A stretch of 64,000 nucleotides of DNA from Chloroflexota bacterium (GCA_022616275.1 JAKEFB010000246.1:1-64000), one strand, 5' to 3'. Shown: positions 15,416 to 24,294, counted from the stretch's first letter. The notes: generated by a model not told the origin, from the letters alone. Numbers and translations are program-made.

Positions 15416-16489
15416 ATGAAGAGTAACCGGATCCACTTTGCGATTGTTGGCCTGTTGATTGGCCTTGTTTCGGTGGGCGTCTACTTCCTGCTGGTCGCCA
15501 TTTACCCGCTCCCCAGGGCGGCCAGCGCCGAGGCTGTGCCCATTGACCAGATGTTCACCGGCCACTTCATGTTGATCGCCTTTCTATTTTCGGTCATCGT
15601 CGTCTTCATGCTCTACAGCGTCATCGTGTTCCGCCGCCGGCCGGGCGACGACGAGGACGCCGTTCACTTCCACGGCCACACCGGGTTGGAGGTTGCCTGG
15701 ACCGTTATCCCCACCCTCATCGTCCTCGGTTTTGGTCTATGGGCCGCCGTTGTCCTGGAAGATATCACCAACCCTAATGACAATGAAATGGTCGTCCAGG
15801 TCACCGGCCAGCAGTGGTCCTGGAGTTTTGCTTATCCTGATCACCAAGAAGTGGGCGCCAGCGGTGAACTCGTCTTGCCGGTCAACCGGCCTGTTCGCCT
15901 TGAAATGCAATCGAGAGATGTGCTCCATTCTTTCTGGGTGCCAGAGTTCCGCGTCAAGCAAGATCTGGTCCCAGGCCAGACGACGATTCTGCGTATTACG
16001 CCGACTGTGATAAAGGAATACACAGTAAGCTGCGCCGAGATTTGTGGTACCAGACATGCTTTCATGCAGGCGGCCGTCCGCGTGGTGAGCCAGGCTGACT
16101 TTGAAGCCTGGCTGGCCGAGAGGGCGGCTGTCCCCCCTGTGGCCAGCCTGTCGCCTGAAGAACGGGGGCAAATGTGGTATACCGAGTTTGGTTGTTCCGG
16201 TTGCCATACCCTTGATGGTACTGGAACGACTGCGCCAAGTTGGTTGGGCCTCTTTGGCAGCGAGCGGACCTTTGAAGATGGCTCCACAGCGGTGGCCGAC
16301 GAAGCCTACATCCGCGAGTCCATTATCAATCCTGGCGTTCACATAGTGGACGGTTTCCCGCCGGGCGTCATGCCACCTGATTTTGAACGGCGTATCGAGG
16401 ATAGGGAAGCCCAAATCCAGTCTCGCGAGGGGATGGAGATAGATATTATTGCCGACATTATTGCCTTTATGATGACCTTAGAAGAGTAG
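15416..16489 (+). CDS. coxB: Cytochrome c oxidase subunit II fused to cytochrome c (caa3 type)
   Basis: A 357-residue CoxB. Two membrane helices (~6-30 and ~46-72) are followed by a linker and a cupredoxin domain (~100-215) with the CuA site CAEICGTRHAFM (Cys-x3-Cys-x3-His-x2-Met) and the aromatic patch QQWSWSFAYPD. The C-terminal ~90 residues are a class I cytochrome c: heme motif CSGCH and a likely axial Met in GVMPPDF. This fusion defines caa3 oxidases. Start at ATG 15416, because the upstream extension has no helix or RBS. First gene of the oxidase operon, 11 bp before coxA. Confidence 0.96.
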   Translation: MKSNRIHFAIVGLLIGLVSVGVYFLLVAIYPLPRAASAEAVPIDQMFTGHFMLIAFLFSVIVVFMLYSVIVFRRRPGDDEDAVHFHGHTGLEVAWTVIPTLIVLGFGLWAAVVLEDITNPNDNEMVVQVTGQQWSWSFAYPDHQEVGASGELVLPVNRPVRLEMQSRDVLHSFWVPEFRVKQDLVPGQTTILRITPTVIKEYTVSCAEICGTRHAFMQAAVRVVSQADFEAWLAERAAVPPVASLSPEERGQMWYTEFGCSGCHTLDGTGTTAPSWLGLFGSERTFEDGSTAVADEAYIRESIINPGVHIVDGFPPGVMPPDFERRIEDREAQIQSREGMEIDIIADIIAFMMTLEE

Positions 16490-16500
16490 GAAGGAGATAA

Positions 16501-18402
16501 ATGCTACTAAACATCCTGTCGCTCGGTGTAGTGCGCGGCCTGATTGGGCAGGCTATCGGCATGGCCGTGGGCTATCTATTGGTGACGCTTATCCGGCCGG
16601 CTCAGGGCCTGGGGCCGGCCGCGCCGGGTGGACCGCCCGCTCTTCCACCTCCTCACGGTCTGTCCTCCGAGCTGGCCTGGTTGGTGGCAGCCATCTTCGG
16701 CCTCATTGGCTTCCTGTTGGGCGCCGGTGTCTTCAATGACTGGATCAAATGGGCTTCCGGTAAAAAAACGCCGCTGCGCCACGGCCCGCCCGAACACCGC
16801 CCGGCCTGGACCCGCTATTTCAGCGTAGACTACAACCATAAGGTCATCGGCATCCAATACACCGTCACCGGCGTAATCGTCCTCCTCGTCGGCGGTATCC
16901 TGGCCATCATCTTCCGCCTGGAGCTGGTCTTCCCCGGCATGCAGTTTTTGACCGAGAACCAGTTCAACACCCTGTTTAGCGCCCACGGTATCATCATGAT
17001 TGCCAGCATCCTCCTGGGTGTGGGCGGCATGATCAACTACCTGGTGCCGCTGATGATTGGCGCTTCCGACATGGCCTTCCCCCGGCTTAACGCCTTTAGC
17101 TATTGGGTCGCCATCCCGGGCGCTGTGTTCATTCTCCTGGGCATCTTTCTCGGCGGCTGGGACACCGGCTGGGTCGCCTATCCGCCCTTGAGCGCCGTCA
17201 CCCCCCCGGTAGGCGTCCTGTTGTTCCTCTTTGGCTTCTACATCATCGGCTTTTCCTCCATTGCCGGGGCTATTAACGTATTGGTAACCGTGGCCACCAT
17301 GCGCGCCCCGGGAATGGGCCTCTTTCGCATGCCCATTTTCGTCTGGGCGGCCGTAGCTACCTCCATCATCCAGGTCACAGCCACCCAGACCGTCGCCGTC
17401 GCCCTGCTCATGGTCATCACCCAGCGTGTCCTGGGTATGGGCTTCTTTGACCCGGCCGGCGGCGGCGACCCCATCCTCTACCAGCACCTCTTCTGGTTCT
17501 ACTCCCATCCCGCCGTCTACATCTTTGTCCTCCCCGGCCTGGGGGTCATCAGCGAATTGCTGCCCGTCTTCTCCCGCAAGCCGCTCTTTGGCTACCGCTG
17601 GATCGCCCTCTCCAGCCTGGCCATTGCCCTCATCGGCTTCCTGGTCTGGGCCCACCACATGTTTGTCTCCGGCATGGACGACGCGCTCCGCGTGCCCTTC
17701 ATGTTCTCCACCATGTTTGTGGCTATCCCGACCGGGGTCAAGTTCTTTAGCTGGGTAGGCACGATGTGGCAGGGTAAGCTATCCTTTCCCACGCCGATGC
17801 TCTTTGTCCTGGGGGCCATTTCTGTCTTCCTCATTGGCGGCCTCAGCGGCCCCATCCTGGGCACCATTCCTACCGATATGCCCCTGCACGACACCTACTG
17901 GGTGGTCGGCCATTTCCACGCCACCATGTTCGGCGGCTTCGTCTTCCCCTTCTTTGCCGCCATGTACTATTGGTTCCCCAAGGTCACCGGCCGGATGTAC
18001 AACGAAGCCCTGGGCAAGCTCCACTTCTGGCTGATGACGCCCGGCTTCTGGCTGATGAGCCTGGGCCAGATGCGGGCCGGCCTGCTGGGTATGCGCCGGC
18101 GTGTCATTGATTACGATCCGGCCCTGGGCATTGACTTTACTCACTTCCTCATCACCCTATCGGCCTTCATCATCGGCTGGTCGGTGCTCATCATGGTCTA
18201 CAACCTGGTCAGCAGCGCTCGCTCGGCCGAGCTGGCCGAAGCCAACCCCTGGCGCTCCCGCTCGCCGGAATGGCAGGTGGCGTCGCCCATGCCGGAAATG
18301 AACTACGACCGGCCCCTTGTCGTCGTCGGCAGCCCCTACGACTACGGCCTGCCTGGTTCGACCTACGTCGTCAGTATGTACCCGGCCGGAGCCGGCGACT
18401 AA
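16501..18402 (+). CDS. coxA: Cytochrome c oxidase subunit I (A2-type heme-copper oxidase)
   Basis: A 633-residue CoxA that reduces O2 to water and pumps protons. Heme a ligands: His162 (SAHGIIM) and His473. Heme a3: His471 (VVGHFHAT). CuB: His336, His385 and His386 (VWAHHMFVSGMD). Cross-linked Tyr340. The motif YSHPAVY lacks the Glu of GHPEVY and carries Tyr-Ser instead, the mark of A2-type enzymes such as Thermus caa3. An N-terminal extension of ~105 residues adds two predicted helices (~10-30, ~58-80) joined by a Pro-rich loop before the canonical first helix. RBS AAGGAG before ATG. Confidence 0.97.
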   Translation: MLLNILSLGVVRGLIGQAIGMAVGYLLVTLIRPAQGLGPAAPGGPPALPPPHGLSSELAWLVAAIFGLIGFLLGAGVFNDWIKWASGKKTPLRHGPPEHRPAWTRYFSVDYNHKVIGIQYTVTGVIVLLVGGILAIIFRLELVFPGMQFLTENQFNTLFSAHGIIMIASILLGVGGMINYLVPLMIGASDMAFPRLNAFSYWVAIPGAVFILLGIFLGGWDTGWVAYPPLSAVTPPVGVLLFLFGFYIIGFSSIAGAINVLVTVATMRAPGMGLFRMPIFVWAAVATSIIQVTATQTVAVALLMVITQRVLGMGFFDPAGGGDPILYQHLFWFYSHPAVYIFVLPGLGVISELLPVFSRKPLFGYRWIALSSLAIALIGFLVWAHHMFVSGMDDALRVPFMFSTMFVAIPTGVKFFSWVGTMWQGKLSFPTPMLFVLGAISVFLIGGLSGPILGTIPTDMPLHDTYWVVGHFHATMFGGFVFPFFAAMYYWFPKVTGRMYNEALGKLHFWLMTPGFWLMSLGQMRAGLLGMRRRVIDYDPALGIDFTHFLITLSAFIIGWSVLIMVYNLVSSARSAELAEANPWRSRSPEWQVASPMPEMNYDRPLVVVGSPYDYGLPGSTYVVSMYPAGAGD

Positions 18403-18432
18403 CGGGTTGTAGCGCAGACTGTCACTCTGCCA

Positions 18433-18453
18433 GCGCAGGCTATTAGCCTGCGC
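18433..18453. repeat. GCGCAGGCTATTAGCCTGCGC palindrome
   Basis: A palindrome in the 80-bp gap between coxA and the subunit IV gene, preceded by AGCGCAGACTGTCACTCTGC. No T-run, so it is more likely an RNA-processing or dispersed repeat element than a terminator. Confidence 0.55.
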
Positions 18454-18482
18454 CACGAATCTTAAGCGATTGCATTTGCTAA

Positions 18483-18701
18483 ATGGAGAGGAAGATCGTG
18501 GAAGAAAGAAAAGCAGCCGTCTACCGCCAGGGAATCGTCGTCGCCGTAGTCCTGGCCATTCTCACCGGCTTCGAGTTCTGGGTTAGCATCGTGACCGGTG
18601 GCTCGGCCGTCTTGTTGTTCCTCATTGCCCTGGCCAAATCGGGGCTGATTGTCCAATACTTCATGCACATTTATCGCCTGTGGCGGCCGGAGAGTCACTG
18701 A
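18483..18701 (+). CDS. Cytochrome c oxidase subunit IV-like small membrane protein
   Basis: A 72-residue protein with two membrane helices (~16-33 and ~38-60). The second has the pattern ALAKSGLIVQYFMHIYRL, close to the KxxxIxxYFMHL motif of bacterial CoxD/COX4_pro subunits. The ATG at 18483 is followed by MERKIVEER. Its stop codon overlaps the coxC start (TGATG), so the two are translationally coupled. Likely a structural subunit of the oxidase. Confidence 0.88.
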   Translation: MERKIVEERKAAVYRQGIVVAVVLAILTGFEFWVSIVTGGSAVLLFLIALAKSGLIVQYFMHIYRLWRPESH

Positions 18702-19297
18702 TGAGCGCCGTCGTTAAAGACCTGCCCGCCCACCACGGGCACGAACCATCTTATGAACTCCAGTTGCGAAACAACCGCCTGGCTTTGTGGTTGTTCTGCT
18801 TTTCGGAGATTTTCCTCTTTGGCGCCCTGTTAAGCTCTCGCTTTTACCTGTGGGGCAACACCCGGCCGGACCTGGACCAGACGTTAGGTCTGATTACCAC
18901 CAGCGTCCTGCTATTGAGTAGTTTCTTTATGGCCCGCGCCGAGACGGCCATTGGCCACGACGACCGGCCGGTCTTTATGCGCAGCCTGCTATTAACGGCC
19001 GGGCTGGGCATCCTCTTCCTGGTTGGCGTCGTCGGCCTGGAGTGGGGCGGTCACCTGCGGCCGGACGATGGCGTCTATGGCGCTATCTTTTTTGGCATGA
19101 CCGGCGTCCACGCCCTGCACGTGTTGAGCGGGGTGATCTTGATCCTCATCGCCTGGAACAATGGCCGGCGAGGCCATTATTCGGCCGGGCGCCATTGGGG
19201 TGTGGAAGCCTGCGCCATCTACTGGCACTACGTAGATGTAGTTTGGGTCTTCTTTTACCCGGCGCTTTACCTGATCGGTACGGTCGCGGACATCTAA
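18701..19297 (+). CDS. coxC: Cytochrome c oxidase subunit III
   Basis: A 198-residue CoxC with five predicted helices. Typical motifs: LALWLFCFSEIFLFGAL, FFGMTGVHALHVLSGVILI and VEACAIYWHYVDVVWVFFYPALYL. It binds lipid and stabilises proton uptake in subunit I. Start at ATG 18701 overlapping the subunit IV stop. Length matches the short five-helix class of CoxC. Confidence 0.95.
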   Translation: MSAVVKDLPAHHGHEPSYELQLRNNRLALWLFCFSEIFLFGALLSSRFYLWGNTRPDLDQTLGLITTSVLLLSSFFMARAETAIGHDDRPVFMRSLLLTAGLGILFLVGVVGLEWGGHLRPDDGVYGAIFFGMTGVHALHVLSGVILILIAWNNGRRGHYSAGRHWGVEACAIYWHYVDVVWVFFYPALYLIGTVADI

Positions 19298-19327
19298 CGG
19301 TTTGTCGAGCAATACACCCTTTGCTCG

Positions 19328-19376
19328 GGCCGGTCTCCTGACCGTGCCCGTTGGTGGCGCGGTCAGGAGACCGGCC
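19328..19376. repeat. GGCCGGTCTCCTGACCG hairpin
   Basis: A perfect 17-bp inverted repeat (arms 19328-19344 and 19360-19376) around a 15-nt loop, in the gap between coxC and ctaG. It is the longest member of the family also seen at 643, 9492 and 59391. Confidence 0.8.
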
Positions 19377-19391
19377 ACAGCCTAATTTAAC

Positions 19392-20336
19392 ATGGACCCG
19401 GTTTTACGCGCCTTCCTGGCCTCCTGGGACTGGCGCATAGATGTTATCCTCGTTCTGGTTACGGCCGGGACACTTTACCTGACCGGCTGGCTGCGGCTAC
19501 GCCGGCGGGCGGCCGGTAAAGAACGCCACAGCCAATGGCAAATGGCCGCCGGCTGGCGGCCGGTTGCTTATCTGGGCGGGCTGACCTTGTTGGCTCTGGC
19601 CCTGATGTCGCCTCTGGACGTGCTGGGCAGCCAGCTCTTCTTTTTGCACATGATCCAGCATCTGGTCATGATCATGCTGGTCCCGCCCCTCCTGCTCCTG
19701 GCCAATCCCCTGCCGTTCTTTCTGTGGGGGTTGCCTGCCTCGCTGCGGCCCAAAGTTGGTGGTCCGCTGTTTGGCCGGGCGTCGCCTTTTCGTTATGGAC
19801 TACGCCAGTTTACCGGCCCGGCGCTGGTCTGGTTTCTGTTCGTCGCCTGTCTATGGGGCTGGCACGAGCCGATGGCCTACAACGCCGCCCAGGACGATGG
19901 CCTGGTCCACGACCTGGAGCACATCACTTTTTTCGGCACGTCGTTATTATTCTGGTGGCATGTGGTTGGGGCTGGCCCGCGCGTCCACCGGCCGTTCTCC
20001 GCTATCGGCCGGATCATTTACCTGGCTTCGGCCATCCCCCCCAGCATGGTCGCCGGCGTAGTTATTGCCTTTGCCCGGACGCCTATTTACAGCCATTACG
20101 AAGCCATGCCCCGCCTGTGGGGTATTTCAGTGTTGAGCGACCAGCAACTGGCCGGCATTATGATGTGGGTTCCCGGCGGCCTGATCTACATCGTCGCTAT
20201 CCTCATTCTGGCCGGCCGCTGGCTGCAGCGCGAACAGGAAAAACCGGCGCTCCCGGAGTCGGCCTGGGCCACAGACGAAGCCCTGATAGCCCCAGGAATA
20301 AACTTTGACGCCAAGGCGCAAAGACACAAAGGATAA
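19392..20336 (+). CDS. ctaG: Cytochrome c oxidase assembly protein CtaG (caa3 type)
   Basis: A 314-residue membrane protein with about seven helices of the caa3_CtaG family, needed for assembly of active caa3 oxidase, probably at the copper step. Characteristic stretches: LMSPLDVLGSQLFFLHMIQHLVMIMLVPPLLLLANPL with paired His, LWGWHEPMAYNAAQDDGLVHDLEHITFF, and DQQLAGIMMWVPGGLIY. The last ~10 residues (FDAKAQRHKG) are encoded by a TTTGACGCxAAGGCGC repeat and probably represent repeat invasion of the 3' end. Confidence 0.92.
   Translation: MDPVLRAFLASWDWRIDVILVLVTAGTLYLTGWLRLRRRAAGKERHSQWQMAAGWRPVAYLGGLTLLALALMSPLDVLGSQLFFLHMIQHLVMIMLVPPLLLLANPLPFFLWGLPASLRPKVGGPLFGRASPFRYGLRQFTGPALVWFLFVACLWGWHEPMAYNAAQDDGLVHDLEHITFFGTSLLFWWHVVGAGPRVHRPFSAIGRIIYLASAIPPSMVAGVVIAFARTPIYSHYEAMPRLWGISVLSDQQLAGIMMWVPGGLIYIVAILILAGRWLQREQEKPALPESAWATDEALIAPGINFDAKAQRHKG
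20306..20335. repeat. GACGCCAAGGCGCAAAGAC repeat
   Basis: The same words as at 11881 and 28594 in the opposite orientation. It overlaps the 3' end of ctaG and supplies its final codons and stop. Confidence 0.6.
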
Positions 20337-20376
20337 ATTTGTGCAATTCGCATTGAGATTTTTGCAGGAGCATTGG

Positions 20377-20910
20377 ATGAAGCGAGCCTGGCAAAGGATA
20401 CTCTTACCGGCTCTCCTGATTCTGGCGTTAGTTGGCCTGGTAGTGTGGCCGGCCGCCGCCCACACGGGGGGCAGGCTACAACTCTCGGCCGTCACCGCCG
20501 GCCCGTTTAAGTTGTCTGTTTGGACCTCGCCGGACCCGGCCCAGGTTGGAGAATTGCACGTGGCCACGGCCGTCACCCTGGCTGAAGATGCTTCTCCGTT
20601 CCTGGATGCCGCCGTTGCCGTTCAATTGGAACCCCTGGAAGGGGCGGTCACTACCCTTTCGGCCCCGGCTACAACAGACAATTCGGACAACAAATTTCTC
20701 TACGAAGCGATCCTCCAACTAGACGAGGTTGGCCTCTACCAGGTGACGGTTGACGTTACTGGGGCGGATGGCGCCACCGGCCAGGCCACCTTTGAGCTGG
20801 AAGTCGTTTCTGCGGCCGGGTTCGCCTGGGTCTTTATACCCTTTTTGCTCGGGGCCCTGGTTGTGGTGGGGGGATACCTTTACTGGCGTTCCCGGCCGGC
20901 TCAGGAGTAG
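20377..20910 (+). CDS. Exported accessory protein of the oxidase operon (YtkA/FixH-like)
   Basis: A 177-residue protein with a signal peptide (~8-27, ending AAAHTGG), a beta-rich external domain (~30-140: PFKLSVWTSPDPAQVGELHVATAVTL, YEAILQLDEVGLYQVTVDVTGADG) and a C-terminal helix (~148-168) with a short cytoplasmic tail. The organisation resembles YtkA/FixH-like Ig-fold proteins often found beside copper-dependent oxidase genes. No Met/His copper motif is obvious, so a copper role is only contextual. Start at ATG 20377 behind GCAGGAG. Confidence 0.75.
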   Translation: MKRAWQRILLPALLILALVGLVVWPAAAHTGGRLQLSAVTAGPFKLSVWTSPDPAQVGELHVATAVTLAEDASPFLDAAVAVQLEPLEGAVTTLSAPATTDNSDNKFLYEAILQLDEVGLYQVTVDVTGADGATGQATFELEVVSAAGFAWVFIPFLLGALVVVGGYLYWRSRPAQE

Positions 20911-20915
20911 CAGCC

Positions 20916-21704
20916 GTGACCTCTGCCAGCCGGCCGCCTCAAACCGGGGCTAAGCCGGCCGCTCTGCCACTCTCCCAACTGCCGCGCACCCTTCTGGGTC
21001 GCCGCTGGTGGTGGACGACTTTGCTGGTCGTGTTGGGTATGGTCGTGTTAGCCCGGCTGGGTTTCTGGCAACTGGACCGGCTGGAGCAGCGCCAGGCGCG
21101 CAATGCCGAGTTAACCCGCCAACTGGCTCAACCGCCGATAGAACTGGCTGGCGCTGCCTTGCCGGCCGGTCCCGCCGCCTGGCGGGACCGGCCGGCCGTG
21201 GCCCGCGGCCGCTACGACTTTTCCTTGCAGGTGTTGTTGGTCGAGCAGCGCTGGCAGGGCGCGCCCGGCGTTCACCTGATTACGCCTCTGCTGCTGGAGG
21301 GCAGCCAGGCGGCCGTGTTGGTGGATAGAGGTTGGATTCCTCTCTCAGAAGCCGGCGATCTGGCCCAATTTGACGAGCCGGGCCTGGTGACGGTTTCCGG
21401 CTATCTTCAGTTGTCGCAAACACTACCGGGCGGCCGGCAGATCATCCCGGACGGGCCTAAACAAGAGTGGTTCCGGGTGGATATTGAGGGGTTACAGGGC
21501 CAGATTTCCTATGAGTTGCTGCCTGTTTATCTGCTACAATCTCCGGTGGCCGGCGCTGCCACCACGCTGCCTTATCGAGCTGAACTGGACGTAGACCTGT
21601 CCAACGGGCCACACCTATCCTACGCCGTTCAATGGTTTATTTTTATGACGTTGTTGGCTGTAGGCTATGCCCGCTACGTAGCCCTCCACGACAGCCGTTC
21701 GTAA
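20916..21704 (+). CDS. SURF1 family oxidase assembly protein
   Basis: A 262-residue SURF1/Shy1 homologue, which helps insert heme a into cytochrome oxidase. Features: N-terminal helix (~29-49) followed by LGFWQLDRLEQRQARNAEL, the periplasmic core RGRYDFSLQVLLVEQRWQG and VLVDRGWIPLSE, and a C-terminal helix (HLSYAVQWFIFMTLLAVGYARYV), all typical. GTG start 6 bp after the upstream gene with CAGGAG as RBS. Last gene of the oxidase operon. Confidence 0.93.
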   Translation: MTSASRPPQTGAKPAALPLSQLPRTLLGRRWWWTTLLVVLGMVVLARLGFWQLDRLEQRQARNAELTRQLAQPPIELAGAALPAGPAAWRDRPAVARGRYDFSLQVLLVEQRWQGAPGVHLITPLLLEGSQAAVLVDRGWIPLSEAGDLAQFDEPGLVTVSGYLQLSQTLPGGRQIIPDGPKQEWFRVDIEGLQGQISYELLPVYLLQSPVAGAATTLPYRAELDVDLSNGPHLSYAVQWFIFMTLLAVGYARYVALHDSRS

Positions 21705-21764
21705 AATTCGGGCAACTCGTAGCTTTTTTCAGAAAACTCAGAAATGAGAAAGTGGTGATCCCTT

Positions 21765-21793
21765 TTGCGGCTTCCCCGATCCTTGCTTATAAT
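21765..21793 (+). promoter_or_regulatory. Sigma-70-like promoter
   Basis: TTGCGG, 17-bp spacer, TATAAT. It lies in the 322-bp gap after SURF1, about 230 bp before the transglutaminase-like gene. The rest of the gap holds an AAATCCA-type repeat and no plausible gene. Confidence 0.45.
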
Positions 21794-21845
21794 CTTCCTG
21801 GTCTGTTGAAGCAGTCAAGAAAAAGGTGACAGGAGCCGGGAGTCC

Positions 21846-21912
21846 AGATTCTGGATTTTGGATTGGGCCGGTGAAGCTAAAATCGAAAACCTGAAATCCA
21901 AAATCCCAATGA
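21846..21912. repeat. AAATCCA/TGGATTT word repeat
   Basis: CAGATTCTGGATTTTGGATT on one side and CTAAAATCG...GAAATCCAAAATCCC on the other form an inverted arrangement of heptamer words in the gap before the transglutaminase-like gene. Confidence 0.55.
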
Positions 21913-22026
21913 AGTTGGGTGACTTCTGAAAGGGTAGCGTCGAGAAGTAGTCAGGTATGGCCGGCCGTTATGTGGTAAAATAATGCTATAGACGCTTCTT
22001 GAGCTACAAGCAAAGGTGCAGATAAA

Positions 22027-24294
22027 ATGTTGAGGCGATTAAAATTTGAAGAAGGGTGGTTCACCCTTTTCCTGGTGTGGACCCTGGTCATCCTGACCGC
22101 TTCGGCTATCCTGGAGGCCGAGTGGATGGGAGGGCTGGAGCTGCTGCCCCTTATTGGGACGGCGGCCATTTTTTCCGGGCTGGCCCTGGCTAAAAGCCAT
22201 TTCTCCAACCGGACGGCCCACCTGATATCCCTGGTTTATGGCCTTTTCCTGGTAGCCTTCCTCATCGGCCGATCATTGCCGGGCGAGCTGGCCTGGCAAG
22301 AACGAGTGCAGGACCTGATCCAGCGCCAGTTTACCTGGTTAGGCAGGGCTGTTTCCGAGCGTTCTAGCCGGGATGGTCTGACCTTTATCATTCACACCAG
22401 CGCTGTCTTCTGGGTGTTGGGCTATACCGCTGCCTGGTATACCTTCCGCCAGCAACGCATCTGGCGGGTGATTCTTCCTAGCGGCCTCGTTTTGCTCAGC
22501 GTCATTTACTATTACTATGGACCCAAGCCACTGGCTATCTTCCTGGCCTTGTACGTGCTGGTCGCCCTGGTCTACGTGGCCCGTACCCATCTGGTGGCCC
22601 AGGAGCGTATTTGGCGCTCGGCGGCCGTGCGTTATGAAGGCGCCATTCGCTTCAGCTTTTTGCGGGCCAGTTTTATGGTGGCCATTCTTTCCCTGGGCGT
22701 TGCCTGGAGCCTGCCTACGGCCAGCGCCAGCACGGCCGTCAACGATGCCCTCGGGGCAACCGGGGTAAACAATACCTGGCGCAAATTCCAGGATGACTGG
22801 ACGCGCCTCTATTCTTCCCTGCGTTCTTATGGCGGCGGCACCAGTGATCCCTACCGGGACACACTCTCCCTGGGTGGGCCGCGCACCGTCGGCAACGAGT
22901 TGATTATGGACATTTACGTAGGTGAGCGCCTGCCCTACGTCTACTGGCAAGGAATCGTCTATGATACCTACCAGGGTGGTACCTGGTCAGTGGCCGGCGG
23001 CGAGAAAACGCTGCACTTCCCGGATGAAGGCCCTCTGAATGTGCCCTTCAACGCCGCCCGCATGGAAGTAGTCCAGACCGTGATGAACTTCCTGCCTAAC
23101 GTCAGCACCATCTACGGCGCCCCGGAACTTGTCGCCACTGATCGCCAGATTTACGTCCTGGCCCAATCAGATGCCGCCGGCAAAGCGTTGGTTAATGGTA
23201 TCCAGTCACGCTTTATCATGAAGCAAGGGGAAAGATACCGGGTCGTTTCCCGGTTGAGCATAGTGGATGCCAGCAGCCTGCGACAAGCGCCGACCGATTA
23301 CCCGGATTGGGTGCAGGAAACTTATTTACAAATGCCGGATACCCTTACGCCGGAGACCCTGGCGCTGGCCCAGGAGTTAACTGCCGGTTACGACAACCCC
23401 TTTGATAAAGCGATTGCCGTGCGGGACTATTTACGGGCGAATATTGCCTATAACGATCAGATTAGCGCGCCACCGGATGGCGTAGAACCGATTCATTACA
23501 TCCTCTTTGAACGGAAGGAAGCTTACTGCAACTATTACGCCTCAGCCATGGTGATGATGCTTCGCAGCCAGGGCATACCGGCCCGCATTGTCGCCGGCTA
23601 TGCTCAGGGAGAGTGGGACGAGGACTCCCATTCTTACCGCGTACGCTCTAGCAATGCCCATACCTGGGTGGAGGCTTATTTCCCGGGTTATGGCTGGATT
23701 CAGTTTGAGCCGACGGCTTCACTGCCGGCCGCCGACCGGCCGGAGACGGCCGGTAACCCGGGCGATTCCTTTGCTTCGCCCTCTTTCCCTCAGGGTATAG
23801 ACCAGGGGTTGGGAGACGTGCCAAACGAAGAAGGCTTTGAACGGTTGTCAGACCTGCTGGGGGCTGAGGAGGAGGGGCTAACCGGAGGGCTTGGCGCAGG
23901 AACGGTCAGTATCTGGCAGGTCGTCGGCGCATCGGCCGTCATGGGGCTGGCCATTATGACCGTGGTCACAGCCAACCGGTTGAATCACCAGGTGGAATCG
24001 AACGTAGAGAAAAGTTATGGCCGGCTGGAAAGCTGGGCCCGCTGGTTGGGCATCTGGTTCCGGCCGGTATACACGCCTTACGAGCGCGCCAATTTGCTGG
24101 CGGCCGTTATCCCTGAAGGAAAGGACGCCTTACGCAACCTTGTCCACCAGTTCGTTCGCCAGCGTTTTAGCCCGCACCGCGAACCTGAAGACGGCTTTAA
24201 CCCGCTGAACGAGTGGCGCGTATTACGGCCTCTACTGCTTCGCCAGACCCTTTACCGCCAGTTCCAGCGCTGGCGCACCCGTAAGGAATCATAA
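22027..24294 (+). CDS. Transglutaminase-like membrane protein (TgpA/DUF3488 type)
   Basis: A 755-residue protein. About six or seven N-terminal helices (~14-240) precede a large external domain with a transglutaminase core: catalytic Cys501 in KEAYCNYYASAMVMMLRSQG, PARIVAGYAQGE, His545 in NAHTWVEAYFPG, and Glu561 in WIQFEPTAS, where many relatives have Asp. A further helix near ~640 and a cytoplasmic tail follow. Such proteins act as cell-envelope transglutaminases or proteases; the substrate is unknown. ATG start; a 12-bp-stem terminator follows. Confidence 0.9.
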   Translation: MLRRLKFEEGWFTLFLVWTLVILTASAILEAEWMGGLELLPLIGTAAIFSGLALAKSHFSNRTAHLISLVYGLFLVAFLIGRSLPGELAWQERVQDLIQRQFTWLGRAVSERSSRDGLTFIIHTSAVFWVLGYTAAWYTFRQQRIWRVILPSGLVLLSVIYYYYGPKPLAIFLALYVLVALVYVARTHLVAQERIWRSAAVRYEGAIRFSFLRASFMVAILSLGVAWSLPTASASTAVNDALGATGVNNTWRKFQDDWTRLYSSLRSYGGGTSDPYRDTLSLGGPRTVGNELIMDIYVGERLPYVYWQGIVYDTYQGGTWSVAGGEKTLHFPDEGPLNVPFNAARMEVVQTVMNFLPNVSTIYGAPELVATDRQIYVLAQSDAAGKALVNGIQSRFIMKQGERYRVVSRLSIVDASSLRQAPTDYPDWVQETYLQMPDTLTPETLALAQELTAGYDNPFDKAIAVRDYLRANIAYNDQISAPPDGVEPIHYILFERKEAYCNYYASAMVMMLRSQGIPARIVAGYAQGEWDEDSHSYRVRSSNAHTWVEAYFPGYGWIQFEPTASLPAADRPETAGNPGDSFASPSFPQGIDQGLGDVPNEEGFERLSDLLGAEEEGLTGGLGAGTVSIWQVVGASAVMGLAIMTVVTANRLNHQVESNVEKSYGRLESWARWLGIWFRPVYTPYERANLLAAVIPEGKDALRNLVHQFVRQRFSPHREPEDGFNPLNEWRVLRPLLLRQTLYRQFQRWRTRKES

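Noticed and set aside
15737-16414. A 225-codon frame antisense to coxB
   Set aside because: No start context, no recognisable motif and full overlap with the caa3 subunit II gene.
16576-17658. A 360-codon open frame antisense to coxA
   Set aside because: It is rich in Asp/Glu/Gly/His in the way expected from the complement of a GC-rich hydrophobic gene, has no family motif, and lies entirely within the strongly supported coxA.
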